Part shown: positions 25,641 to 37,263 of the stretch, piece after piece
Position numbering within the stretch: the stretch's first letter is position 1
Layout of the letters: every line of letters starts with the position of its first letter
Origin: Steromphala cineraria
Taxonomy: Eukaryota; Mollusca; Gastropoda; Trochida; Trochidae
Reading direction: 5' to 3'
Assembly: GCA_916613615.1 (NCBI GenBank)
Contig: OU744724.1
Location: forward strand, 45,610,662 to 45,674,661
Length of the DNA stretch: 64,000 bases
The notes under the pieces: model-generated
Databases searched by the model: none
What the model saw: the letters and a program-made list of their open reading frames with translations, nothing else
What the model was told of the DNA's origin: nothing
Program-made: the position numbers and the translations under genes

Positions 25641-27050
25641 CAAAATTGAACTTCACTAAAATGTATCATAAGTTCACAGGAGAGTAAAACGCGTTATTTT
25701 AAACCTTGTTATAATCTTAAAATCAAAATATATGTTTCTGATGCAAGCTTTAGTATGGTAATTAGTTATAATCTCGTTACTGGCACGAAGGAGGTAAATG
25801 TCTATTTCGTGTATGGCATCAAATGCATAAAAATACTGTTTCTGACGAGTTCGTTCATGGATTTCGTTGTTATTTTCACACTTACTATGACAACGCACGT
25901 GTATCCCGCCCTTTACGTGCAATTCGCTTTGCAGGTTTGTTTATCTTCCATTGACATGGGTCGACACTCTAAATGTGTTGCAAATATGCTAATCTGGGAT
26001 ATCTTTTAGAAATTCTTTTAGAGATGTAAACTAAGGGAGTACAACATTGTCAAGACATTTAAGTCTTTTGCCAAATTTTTGAACGAAATATTTGGACACA
26101 CAAACACATTTTGATTGAAGGCGAGAGAAAGTAATTGCCAGCCTCACTTTGATCGTGCACACTTTCATATCTGTGCGTAGTCTAGTATCCAGACCCTAAA
26201 GCACAAAACAATAATAAAGGAGCCCTCTAGAAAATATTGGCAATTCTAGATGCCTAAGCTTTAGGAAATTTAATATTGTTCAGGGCTTTTAAATGAAAAA
26301 AAAAATCAAAATAATAAAATTAACAAAGAACTCTTTTTTTTCAGGGACTAAATGTTAATCTAATCCGTGCGCAAAACCTTGGGTACGAGTCAGAGCGAAG
26401 GTTAGGATTGACGATAAACCAGTGATTTGGGTTTTAAACTGTTTGAATTTTAGAGTTTCGATATATCCTTCGATTGTTATAATATTGAGGCATTTTACCT
26501 CGAAAAACTACACGAAGCGAAAGATCTGTCACAGGCATACAAGCATCACTTACTCCATCAGTTCGCTTCAAACTGGCTTTCACAAAATAAGGCATTTGCC
26601 GCCTACATCTACCTAGATGTTTCGGAAATCTGAAGTTGATCTAATATAAATGAGTATTTACAATATATTTTTTTCTAACACAGTTTCCGATTTAATAATA
26701 TATTCTTTTTTTCCTTAAACTAATATTCATCGCAAATACCGTGTAAGTATAAGGGGAGTTGTTAGGCTTTGTCTTTCATGTCATAAAAAAACTTCGTTAT
26801 GCCCTGTTAACTTAAGTTTTTTTTTAATACTAATAATAGTGAATAGATTTTCCGAATATCATTTCTCTCTCATTGCATGAAGTGAGAAAGTGAAAATTTC
26901 ACTCTCGGCCGCGCCTGATGGTATCGGTGCCGAAACTATTGGTGTCTACTTGGAATAGGTGTCAAAGTGCAATTCTAGAGTAAATGTGGACTGATAATAA
27001 AGCCGACGAATGAAAGACAAGGAGTTGGTGCAATGACGTGCCCGCTCTCT
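25641..27050. other. Unique AT-rich DNA, no gene seen
   Basis: Open frames at 25674-25922 (minus), 25755-26009 (plus) and 26422-26616 (plus) have no recognisable domains. No repeats beyond short homopolymers. Confidence 0.45.
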
Positions 27051-27075
27051 CCCCCCCCCCCCCCCCCCCCCCCCC
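27051..27075. repeat. 25-nt poly-C tract
   Basis: Uninterrupted run of 25 C followed by TCCCCTC. The complementary strand is poly-G, capable of G-quadruplex; the C strand is capable of i-motif. Length may be affected by sequencing error. Confidence 0.9.
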
Positions 27076-27547
27076 TCCCCTCACAACTGAGGGTGCTGGT
27101 AGTATTCTCCGGGTACTCAACTACTCATTCCTTCGCAAATATGTAATTAGCAAAGATGCACGTGCAGTGTACATGCAGGCCAACTTGTGTACAAGCTTTA
27201 AAGGAGACGGGGGCGTGCGGAGGAGGAACCATTAGGAGTTGAGACTCGAGTATCACTGTGTCTCAGTGTCTCAGTGCCCCCGAGTCTCCCCCCTCACACC
27301 CGTGTTCTGCCTGACAGGACAAGTCAGGCACGTGTTTGCTCGCACATTCGTTATATAACGCACAACTGATGTCGTCAAACACTCATTCGTTTTCCCTTCA
27401 ACATTGCGCATGTCATTATATTCACAAAGAATGATTTACAGCATAATTAATGTAGTTAGCTCAAATAACTTCATTTTTCTGTTAATATGGTTTAAAAGCT
27501 TCTTAAAGTTCGAAATGAAATAGTTCCAAATGGTTACAGGGTGCTCA
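27076..27547. other. Unique GC-richer then AT-rich DNA, no gene seen
   Basis: 27180-27340 is relatively GC-rich, with a small hairpin CCTGAC/GTCAGG near 27310-27328. No coding region supported. Confidence 0.45.
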
Positions 27548-27927
27548 TTATAGGTAAGTTGATGATGAAAATACAAATAACTGCTACTATCTGATTATAG
27601 GTAAGTTGATGAGGAAAATACAAATAACTTTTATTATCTGAATATAGGTAAGTTGATGATGAAAATACAAATAACTTTTACTATCTGATTATAGGTAAGT
27701 TGATGAGGAAAATACAAATAACTTTTATTATCTGAATATAGGTAGGTTGTTGATGAAAATACAAATAACTTTTACTATCTGATTATAGGTAAGTTGATGA
27801 GGAAAATACAAATAACTTTTATTATCTGAATATAGGTAGGTTGTTGATGAAAATACAAATAACTTTTACTATCTGAATATAGGTAAGTTGATGATGAAAA
27901 TACAAATAACTTTTACTATCTGATTAT
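27548..27927. repeat. 47-bp tandem array
   Basis: About eight units with ATTATAGGTAAGTTGATGA and AATACAAATAACTTTTACTA. Two subtypes (GATGATG versus GATGAGG, and GTAGGTTGTTG) partly alternate, suggesting dimeric amplification. Most units contain AG-GTAAGT, a consensus 5' splice-site word. No gene is recognised around it. Confidence 0.9.
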
Positions 27928-30102
27928 AGGTTGGAGCATCCTGCTACATCAGCGCATATGCCTCCGTGATAGGTTGGAGCATCCTGCTACATCAGCGTAT
28001 ATGCCTCCGTGATAGGTTGGAGCATCCTGCTACATCAGCGTATATGCCTCCGTGATAGGTTAGAGCATCCTGTATATGCCTCCGTGATAGGTTGGAGCAT
28101 CCTGCTACATCAGCGTATATGCCTCCGTGATAGGTTGGAGCATCCTGCTACATCAGCGTATATGCCTCCGTGATAGGTTGGAGCATCCTGCTACATCAGC
28201 GTTTATGCCTCCGTGATAGGTTGGAGCATCCTGCTACATCAGCGTATATGCCTCCGTGATAGGTTGGAGCATAACGCATCCTGCTACATCAGCGTATATG
28301 CCTCCGTGATAGGTTGGAGCATCCTGCTACATCAGCGTATATGCCTCCGTGATAGGTTGGAGCATCCTGCTACATCAGCGTATATGCCTCCGTGATAGGT
28401 TGGAGCATCCTGCTACATCAGCGTATATGCCTCCGTGATAGGTTGGAGCATCTTGCTACATCAGCGTATATGCCTCCGTGATAGGTTGGAGCATAACGCA
28501 TCCTGCTACATCAGCGTATATGCCTCCGTGATAGGTTGGAGCATCCTGCTACATCAGCGTATATGCCTCCGTGATAGGTTGGAGCATCCTGCTACATCAG
28601 CGTATATGCCTCCGTGATAGGTTGGAGCATCTTGCTACATCAGCGTATATGCCTCCGTGATAGGTTGGAGCATCCTGCTACATCAGCGTTTATGCCTCCG
28701 TGATAGGTTGGAGCATCTTGCTACATCAGCGTATATGCCTCCGTGATAGGTTGGAGCATCCTGCTACATCAGCGTATATGCCTCCGTGATAGGTTGGAGC
28801 ATCCTGCTACATCAGCGTATATGCCTCCGTGATAGGTTGGAGCATCCTGCTACATCAGCGTTTATGCCTCCGTGATAGGTTGGAGCATCCTGCTACATCA
28901 GCGTATATGCCTCCGTGATAGGTTGGAGCATAACGCATCCTGCTACATCAGCGTATATGCCTCCGTGATAGGTTGGAGCATCCTGCTACATCAGCGTATA
29001 TGCCTCCGTGATAGGTTGGAGCATCCTGTTACATCAGCGTATATGCCTCCGTGATAGGTTGGAGCATAACGCATCCTGCTACATCAGCGTATATGCCTCC
29101 GTGATAGGTTGGAGCATCCTGCTACATCAGCGTATATGCCTCCGTGATAGGTTGGAGCATCCTGCTACATCAGCGTATATGCCTCCGTGATAGGTTGGAG
29201 CATCCTGCTACATCAGCGTATATGCCTCCGTGATAGGTTGGAGCATCCTGCTACATCAGCGTATATGCCTCCGTGATAGGTTGGAGCATCTTGCTACATC
29301 AGCGTATATGCCTCCGTGATAGGTTGGAGCATCCTGCTACATCAGCGTATATGCCTCCGTGATAGGTTGGAGCATCCTGCTACATCAGCGTATATGCCTC
29401 CGTGATAGGTTAGAGCATCCTGTATATGCCTCCGTGATAGGTTAGAGCATCCTGCTACATCAGCGCATATGCCTCCGTGATAGGTTGGAGCATAACGCAT
29501 CCTGCTACATCAGCGTATATGCCTCCGTGATAGGTTGGAGCATCCTGCTACATCAGCGTATATGCCTCCGTGATAGGTTGGAGCATAACGCATCCTGCTA
29601 CATCAGCGTATATGCCTCCGTGATAGGTTGGAGCATCCTGCTACATCAGCGTATATGCCTCCGTGATAGGTTGGAGCATCCTGCTACATCAGCGTATATG
29701 CCTCCGTGATAGGTTGGAGCATCCTGCTACATCAGCGTATATGCCTCCGTGATAGGTTGGAGCATCCTGCTACATCAGCGTATATGCCTCCGTGATAGGT
29801 TGGAGCATCCTGCTACATCAGCGTATATGCCTCCGTGATAGGTTGGAGCATCCTGCTACATCAGCGTATATGCCTCCGTGATAGGTTGGAGCATCTTGCT
29901 ACATCAGCGTATATGCCTCCGTGATAGGTTGGAGCATCCTGCTACATCAGCGTATATGCCTCCGTGATAGGTTAGAGCATCCTGTATATGCCTCCGTGAT
30001 AGGTTGGAGCATCCTGCTACATCAGCGTATATGCCTCCGTGATAGGTTGGAGCATCCTGCTACATCAGCGTATATGCCTCCGTGATAGGTTGGAGCATAA
30101 CG
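27928..30102. repeat. 43-bp tandem array
   Basis: About 50 units with GGTTGGAGCATCCTGCTACA and TCAGCGTATATGCCTCCGTG. Length variants include about 50-bp units with a 7-bp insertion (GCATAACGCATCC, for example near 28269) and shortened units lacking CTGCTACATCAGCG (near 28060, 29410 and 29970). Repeated 60-codon plus-strand frames are array artefacts. Confidence 0.95.
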
Positions 30103-30134
30103 CGGAGACATATATTCGCTGATGTAGCAGGATG
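30103..30134 (-). repeat. Inverted terminal copy of the 43-bp unit
   Basis: The last unit is followed at once by its own reverse complement: CGGAGACATATATTCGCTGA then TGTAGCAGGATG, matching the inverted unit except for a G-to-A change and a 2-bp insertion. The array therefore ends in a snap-back palindrome with arms of about 30 bp. Confidence 0.88.
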
Positions 30135-30454
30135 GTATATGTGCAAATCTCACTTTTGTTTAAGCGCCTGTTAGCATGTCCTTTAGTTCATATTTCGACA
30201 TAATTCAAATGGAATAACAAGTGTAAGCGCAAGTGACATATATGACATTTTAGTTCCACATGATTTATATTTTTTAAGTGTATATAATTTGAGACATAAT
30301 TTTGATCTTCAAAATATCAAATGCATGACCAGTCTTTATTCCAAATCATTCCAAATCATTCCAAACCATTTATCCCGGATAGATCAATATTTGGAATTCT
30401 CTTCCTCCAGATATAGTAATCGCACATACTTTAGGGGGATTCAAAAATAAACCC
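30135..30454. other. Unique AT-rich spacer
   Basis: Contains a small direct repeat of CATTCCAAAT (30339-30368). No gene. Confidence 0.45.
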
Positions 30455-30765
30455 AATGAACAAAACACACACAAATTCAAGTCTAGATTTTGCCAGATCA
30501 TCCACTTACGTCTTCGGCTTAGGTGCAGCGATCTTAACGGAGATGAATTTACTAGATGTATTTCTAATAGCCCCGAATGTAACTGCGCGTATCACACTGG
30601 AGTTATCTTCATTTCTTCCTCATCTGTCCGATTTTTAGACATAAGAACAAATGCAATAAACAATATTTCTTCCAAAAAAAGGTTTAACTTTTATTCAATT
30701 TTATATGGCCACTCAGGCTTATCACAAGGGGTAAATCTAGAACTATTCAAGTCAGGAGATGATCA
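30455..30765 (+). pseudogene. LINE (non-LTR retrotransposon) ORF2 C-terminal remnant
   Basis: The plus frame through 30482-30765 reads IIHLRLRLRCSDLNGDEF, then SPECNCAYHTG, FLDIRTNAINNI and FYSILYGHSGLSQ. This order (xHxRLRL..SDLN.DLF, cysteine pair with His, then LLYG) matches the C-terminal end of non-LTR reverse transcriptases of invertebrate genomes. The expected second Cys/His pair (HFF..C) is eroded. No RT core lies upstream, because the 43-bp array begins instead, so this is a 5'-truncated, decayed copy. It is not a host gene. The 60-codon frame starting at 30456 is a shadow in another frame. Confidence 0.6.
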
Positions 30766-31016
30766 TATCGTAACTTGTACTTTTGCCTTGCTGATATATG
30801 CATATATGGTTTGTATAATCTTATGAAAATATAGCCTTAATTTTTATATTCTAATTTTGCCAAACATCAATATTGTCTCTGTATGTTTCATGTGTATTGT
30901 AATCTGTCCATGTGTACGTCAGCGTAACATTAACTTATTTGTTAGGGAGCGGTATTAACATAAGCATTATTTACATGGTTACCAATTCCGTTTCATTTTC
31001 AGAAATGAAATATGTT
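30766..31016. other. Unique DNA, possibly 3' end of the LINE remnant
   Basis: AT-rich with no coding. Its position downstream of the LINE C-terminus suggests old 3' UTR, but no poly(A) or target duplication is visible. Confidence 0.35.
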
Positions 31017-31566
31017 TTAAGGATGTTCGCTCCTCAAATTTATAGTATTAAACTTTTTTTCTAACTTATATTTTTTAAAAGATCGAAGTATATGATTGAA
31101 AAATCAGCATTAAAAATAGGGGGTAGTGTGTTTTTTTTCGAGATATGACGCCTGTAAGATAGTGGAGTGAAGTACAATTTTAACATGGGAGTCTATGGGG
31201 AAATGAGAAAAAACTGCTTAAAACTTTAAAATACTACATTTCTAGTATTAACCTTTTTTTTCCTTTTCCTTTACAAAGTTCATGTTACCGTACCGAAATC
31301 AATGAAAAAATATATATGGTAGTGTGGGTTCTTTTAAGCTTTAACACAAAATGTACCTGAAAACCCCCCTTTTTAGTCAAATTTAGGCCATTTATGCTGT
31401 TAAAGCACTTTTTAGAGGCTCTAAAGTCACATTTTCTTTATTTCATTTGTTTTTTAAAAGTATGTAGATGATGTAGAATATCATGAGGTAAATAAAGGTG
31501 AGCAAAAATCTTTACTTAATCATATTTCATTTTTAAAGGTTAACAGTAAGGAGCGGACATCCTTAA
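31017..31566. mobile_element. TTAA-flanked MITE (non-autonomous DNA transposon)
   Basis: The left end TTAAGGATGTTCGCTCCT (31017-31034) and the reverse complement of the right end TTAAGGATGTCCGCTCCT (31549-31566) differ by one base, giving terminal inverted repeats of about 14 bp plus TTAA at both ends. The interior (about 510 bp) is AT-rich with no transposase frame. TTAA at both ends is the target duplication of piggyBac-type elements, though it could also be part of the inverted repeats. Confidence 0.75.
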
Positions 31567-32909
31567 CCACATATCACGTTTACAGAACTCTTACAGATAT
31601 GGGTAAACCCTCGCACTCGCTCGAGCGATATAGAAAATAATATTATCGTTTCGTAAAAGTCATCTTACGCACTTCCTCGTGTAATAGTCTACACGTGTAA
31701 TATGTTTTGTCATACACATATAAGCGAGTCTTATGTTTAACAGTTGCTTCTGAATAAGACAGCATGTATTGCAAGCACTGTTATAATCCTGGTAAGGGGG
31801 TCCATATCAAACCACGACTAGAAAGGTACCTAGAACCTGCAATTTAGATATAAGAAACAAATAGACGATTGAAATAATGACCGCCGACTTAGAGATAATC
31901 TGTGAAAACCATCGAGCAATTAGCGAGAATTTAATTTCAGACATTTACGAGGTCAAGGTCATTATTTCACATTCGCCATATGGAGATCAAGTAACAAATT
32001 ATCAAATTCAAATTCTTTAAATTTTTATTGTACAAACATATTACTCATGTCTGTTTACCTTAAAGAATAAATTATCAACAATCACTTTTGTAGGGCAAGT
32101 TATCGTTACAATTTTTTAATTGATCTCATTACTTCTAAAATTGACTTGAATCTATATGTAAGCATGTCAAAATAATTCCCCGGGGTATAAGTTAAAAGTT
32201 ATGACATGTTAGTGTCCGTGTCAAGCGTACGTTTGGCTACGCTACTATTATTCGTTTCAGTTTATGATGAACGGATTTAATGCATGGCATGTTAAGCAAA
32301 GCCTTTTGTCAGCGCACCATTAAAAACTCTCGGTTTAAAAGAGGTAGAAAATTATGCGGTCGCCTGTTACGAACAAAACTATGTGAATGCTTTTTAAGTA
32401 TTTTCAAGAGGAAGTTACGGCAAGTTGCATCGTAACGGAAGTTCAAGTATTAATTTTGCCGTTTCATTTACATATTTGTCAACATCTTTGAAGACTCTTT
32501 TATAGAGAGTTAAATGTTATAAAACGGACTATAAACTAGCATGTTTTGTCTATTGTCAGTAATTCCCCAAAATGTGCTATATAATTTGTATTATCTGATT
32601 TAGACCTGCGATAAAGTAGATAGTTGGATGTATTAGATGATAAGAATTCAAGATCATTGCTTCATTTTATAAAGCAAACATTACCTACCCATAGAGACAG
32701 GTCGTTGGAAAAATATTCCTTAACATAAAAGAATTTGTAATCTTTGTATTTTGAATGACATTGGCGATGAATTTCATTGTTTATTCATCTGTTCTCATTT
32801 TATAATTGCCAGAGTCAAATATCTAAATCCTTACTTTAAAAAAATTTGTTTTTCATAAAATGGAGACTTTATTCAATAGTAAGTGGATAGGTACATTAAG
32901 AAAATTAGT
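31567..32909. other. Unique AT-rich DNA, no gene seen
   Basis: Stop-rich in all frames. No repeats, RNA genes or transposon ends recognised. Confidence 0.45.
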
Positions 32910-33360
32910 CCCCGCCGCCGCGAAACGCAATATCTCACAAACCCACCTAGAGCCTTCAAACTTAGTATTCATCTTTACTGGGTGGGTATGCATACATCAG
33001 TCGGTTTTGGTGATCATAACCTAATTTTCAAGGTCACGACAGGACTTTGACCTTTGCGTAAAGCCTTGTAAGCCAAGAGCCTGCCAACATGGCATCAGTC
33101 TTTATTTGGTTGATATGCAGACACCAGTCGATTTTTGGTTTTGGTGACCTTGACCTAATTTTCAACCAGAACAAAAAGTTGTTAACGCGATATCCCACAA
33201 ACCCTTGCTTTCAGTCTTCATTGTCAATTTTCATTGGATACGCAGACAACAGTCGGTTTTGGTAACCTTTAAATAGTTCTTAGGGCAACTATTAAAACCC
33301 AACCCTGATGCAATCCCTATTAGCCAATTTCTCTCTTGCGGCGGTGGACATGGTCAGGTT
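32910..33360. mobile_element. Degenerate dispersed repeat with three internal copies of about 125 bp
   Basis: Three spaced copies of a block: ACATCAGTCGGTTTTGGTGA (32993), ACACCAGTCGATTTTTGG (33120) and ACAACAGTCGGTTTTGGTAA (33245). ATCTCACAAACCC (near 32932) and ATCCCACAAACCC (near 33191) are also repeated. The ends are GC-rich and inverted (GTCCCCGCCGCCGCG near 32909; TTGCGGCGGTGGAC near 33337), which may be terminal inverted repeats of a non-autonomous DNA element. Confidence 0.5.
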
Positions 33361-33540
33361 GTGACAACTACTCGTTCTTATTCATTTCAGCACTTTTCTA
33401 AAGACATATGTATATTACAGGTATCAGAGTTTTGGTTATCAGCTAACATTCTGACTTCGGGATAAGTTAAATATATTTCATACAATTAATCACGTGTTAA
33501 ATAAACCAATATTAATTTCATGATAAAAGGTTGAATTACA

Positions 33541-33710
33541 TACCCATATACAGTTTACAGAGTTTACAGAAGGATTGAATAAATGACAGTGTATAATTAT
33601 TTGTTTAACAATTCAAGCTTATTTTATATACAAAGACAAATTTTTAATATTTTGTTCATCACATGATGATACTAATGACATAAAGGCTACTTCCGGGGAT
33701 TTGGAAGAAT
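33541..33710 (-). mobile_element. Dispersed repeat, copy 2 (inverted relative to copy 1)
   Basis: Reverse complement matches 21150-21307 across most of its length with scattered substitutions and small indels, including TACTTCCGGGGATTTGG and GACAGTGTATAATTATTTGT. It lacks the TTGAC-repeat tail of copy 1. Confidence 0.7.
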
Positions 33711-33819
33711 CATGATATAACATAAATGGAAAAGAAATTATATCATTTAAAAGATTAAAAGGTGGACAAAGATCACAGATAAGATATCGGGACATTCTTG
33801 TTCTAACAAGATGAAGGCT

Positions 33820-34195
33820 TGTGATGTGAAAGCAAAAGAAAGACCACTTTTCAGCGAATCTACAGCGACCTTGTTGACTACAGCAGCATGAGAGACGACG
33901 ATGTTGATACCTACCGAGACTGATAATATAACCCTACTGCTCCAACACTGAACCTTGGCGTATCCCAGTTATATCCAGCCAGATGCAAGACCAGACCATG
34001 CCTCCACTACATGACGACATAAACGCCATCACCTTCGGATATGACAACTACAACAATGATCTCCCATCCTTGGACCTACGTAACACGGGTAACTATGATT
34101 GCTGGAATGGAGTGGCTCATAAACCGACTAGAAAGTACAGCAACGGAGTCCCCAGCAACAGGATACGACACACCCTATCTGCCCCTTTCTAAAGA
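33820..34195 (+). pseudogene. Possible decayed coding remnant or terminal exon, unidentified
   Basis: 33983-34192 encodes 69 residues ending SNRIRHTLSAPF with a stop, with balanced codon use unlike the AT-rich surroundings. Upstream, another frame at about 33854-33922 reads YSDLVDYSSMRDDDVDTYRD before a stop. The two would need a frameshift to join. An AATAAA lies downstream near 34655. It could be a retrocopy remnant, an old transposon ORF, or a last exon. I recognise no domain and assign no function. Confidence 0.25.
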
Positions 34196-34599
34196 GTATC
34201 ATGCTTTTTAAGATGTTCTCAGAGTAAAACCAAACGTCTCCTTCTTTACAGTGTTAATGCTGAGGAACCTTATGAATCAGTCAAAGAACTCATACATACA
34301 CTGTAATGATTTTCCCCCTGTTTTGTATCACTTTATTCATTTTTGTTCATGCATTTACAGATTCAAAAATGAAAGATAATATGAAAATCAAAATCGCAGA
34401 ATGGACGGGGCATATGCTCTCAAATAAGAAGAAATGTTTTAACAATTTAGTAAGTAATAATCGTAGGATGTCCATGCTAAATTTCTCGTCTGGTACGTTT
34501 CACCTAAAACAAATTGTGACATGATGACAAGAATTTCATAAATTTTGAATAATTACATGCAGTAAAGGCAAACAAAATCTCTTTAATTATGTGTTTGCG

Positions 34600-36300
34600 A
34601 TGTCTTTTTTCAATGTATAGCATATTTGGTTACTTTCTTTGTTGTTTTGCTTTTAATAAACTATATTTAATGATTGTCAGTATCAGATTAAGAACATAGT
34701 TTCTGCTTCATGGGTAACCAAAGATCTCATTTTTTTTGTTGGATTTAACTTGCATTGCATTATAGATTCAATCCAATCGGTCGTTTCTAACCAAATACGT
34801 TTTGATATTTTGCAATCACACAACAAGTGGAATAGCGTACCCGCGCTTTCCCCTCAGAAATCGCATTTATCATCATCTTTATAGCCCATTTGTTTTGTCA
34901 ATAAAGTATTTGTGGGTAGAATCCTAAGTACCAAAACGATCTTGAAACCATAAATGACATTTGTGGGGGATTGGTGTATTCTTTTCCATTTCTCTTCTAA
35001 GAGATTACAATTCAAATCTGTTTCCCATTTTATTTCATAATTTTGTTTGGTGTCACTCATATTTTGCAAATTGTAGTACACGTATATCATAAAATACCCT
35101 AACTGTTTTATTTTCAAGAAGGTAATATAACATATGTTTGTTTGCAATGTATAAGGATGTTACTGCGCCCATGATACTCGCGTATTCAAGACAATCTGTC
35201 TTGATGTTATTTGATGATATTTTTGTAAGAGATTGTATATCAAGGAGTCAATAAGTTCATTTCCATATTTTACACCACAAGTTTCGAGCCTATTGATATG
35301 AAGTCATTTTCCATTTACAGTTATGTTGGCGTTGTGCTACAAGGGTTGTGTAAGACTAAGTTTTAGTATCATATTGTTTGCAGTTTTGGTATTCGTTCCT
35401 CTTACTGTTAGAAACTTCCACTGGGCCTTTAGTACGTCTCCCCAATTGTCCACATTGCCATTGCCTTTTCATTGACATAAGATTCGCATTTTTGTAACAT
35501 ATTCGATAGGTTGGTCGATATTGTTTATGGAACAAGTTCGTTTCACAATCATTTGTTGAAAAATTACGACGTCTTCCGCACGACAGTTTTTGTGACATAA
35601 TGATGCTCTTAATGTTCGGAGCTCTTATACCTTCATTTCCCAATGTGTTAGTTAAAAAACTTATTTTATTGATTTCTCCATATACATTTATAGCATGGTG
35701 CATTTATCGTTTCTTCGCGAGCGTTATGTATAGTGAAGAAACAAAATGGTTAGTTTTGGGAGCAAGAAACTCTTTTACTCTGTTTTCTGCCTAAAAGTGT
35801 TCTGTCGCGCGCACACCATATGTTCATTTCACTTCTTTCAACCATTTCTGTTATGAGTTAATGTTATTCCCAAAATTTGAATGAAGTTCAAATAGCTACA
35901 GAGGGTCCATTTTTCATATCTTTTAGAACCGATCCACATCAATTATTGTGTTTTAGAGTTTATTTGAAGACCGAAGATTTTTTAATACGTTTTTAGGGTT
36001 TGAAGGGCGTTTAGTAGTCAAGTCTTTAATTAGTGTCGTCGGCAAACTGCAATGTTAGCTATTCTGCGTCACCAATTTGTGTGCCTATTATGTTTGGGTT
36101 GTTTCTGAGTATAAGGCTAAGTATTTCTGCACAAGGGATAAATATAAAAGGCAAAATGGGTTCACATTGACAGCAAACCCTTGATAATTTGAAGAAAGAG
36201 AAACTAGAGCCAAATGCATTGATCAGAACACTTTATTTTAGAATGTGCTTATCCGAAATTAAAGGATTTCAAGACCGTTTTGATAAAAATCCAATCTACA
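34600..36300 (-). pseudogene. Degenerate LINE reverse transcriptase (ORF2) remnant
   Basis: Read 5'-3' on the minus strand, pieces of a non-LTR RT appear in family order. SFFKLSRVCCQCEPILPF then FIPCAEILSLILRNN (about 36210-36090) corresponds to the RQGDP..SPYLF..CAE region. A stop precedes FADDT (36046-36032), the catalytic motif C. GNEGIRAPNIKSI (about 35640-35600) resembles the GGL..P.I block. KWETDLN..EEKWKRIHQSP and LRILPTNTLLTKQMGYKDDDKC (35030-34858) are C-terminal. Stops and frameshifts interrupt it repeatedly. The changed RQGDP motif and stops make it dead. It looks L1/Tx1-like, but the clade needs a search. Confidence 0.75.
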
Positions 36301-36404
36301 GAATCGAAAGTCTATAAACATCAATAAACCTCATATCTCCATACATTCGGAATAATCAATGCTATCGTAAATCAATTTTGTACATAGCTACGTATTAAGG
36401 GAGA

Positions 36405-36800
36405 CCAGGGCAAAGCGCGCCGTCGGGGCAAAGTGACTAAGCGTTATTGTTATTACAGAACGCGTGGTTTGTCATTATCAACCAATGCAAGCATACGTTA
36501 AGAAACGTTGTGATCGACGTTTGCATCGTTAGCGTGAGTTGGAGACTTACCATTGCAAAAAGTTGAAAAAACGTCATTTTTCTTTAACGAAATGATATGT
36601 CCGAATTCCAATATTTCACATAAACATAAAACACAACATTAAACTCTAGGGCACCTATTACACAAAAATATATCATCTATTCATTAAAAAAGGAAATTTG
36701 CAATTCGTTGAAACGTTGCTTTAATTATTTTCTATGATGCAAAAATCGAATGCTACCCTCAAAGGGGCAAAGTGAGCCGGGGGGAGCGCTTTGCCGCGAG
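36405..36800. repeat. Possible DNA-transposon remnant with GGGGCAAAGTGA ends
   Basis: GGGGCAAAGTGA occurs in the same orientation at 36425-36436 and 36764-36775, each next to a GC-rich word containing GCAAAGCGC or its inverse GCGCTTTGC. Similar GGGGCAAAGTG words occur at ends of some mariner/pogo-type elements, from memory. No transposase frame seen. Confidence 0.3.
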
Positions 36801-37263
36801 TGATCAAAAATATTTATTTAGGATCAACACATTATAGTTTCAGAGTTATCAATTAATTTTAGAAGCAAATATAGTAAAATAGAATTGTTATTTTCAGTCT
36901 ATTATTTTCCTATATTATTTTTAAATTGGTATTAAAATGAAGTATAAAAATATATTATAGGGCTTTTGTTTCATTTTAAAAACACATATTCATCATATTT
37001 TTGAAGATATAAGAAGATAGGCCGTATGGGCAAGTCCGACAGCGATTAGATGTTTGTAAAACGTTAAATTTGTCTTTCAAACCAATTAATTTTGTTTTTC
37101 TTTCTTTTTTTTTGCTGGTTCTGATGATAAATGAGTTGAATTGTCAAGACTCCCATAGTTATTAGAAATTCGTATATAGTAATCATGTAAGTTTTTGGAT
37201 AAGAACTTCGAAAATATAGGTCCATGACATATAAAAACATATTTTTTCCTTCTTTGAATTCTG
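36801..37263. other. Unique AT-rich spacer, no gene seen
   Basis: Very AT-rich sequence up to the start of satellite 2. Confidence 0.5.

Noticed and set aside
27038..27235. Plus-strand frame with a proline run
   Set aside because: The proline stretch is the poly-C tract; no other coding signal.
28213..29709. Repeated 60-74-codon plus-strand frames
   Set aside because: Copies of the same 43-bp array text, starting at ATA or similar non-standard codons within units.
30456..30638. 60-codon plus-strand frame
   Set aside because: It overlaps, in another frame, the decayed LINE C-terminus, which gives recognisable motifs.
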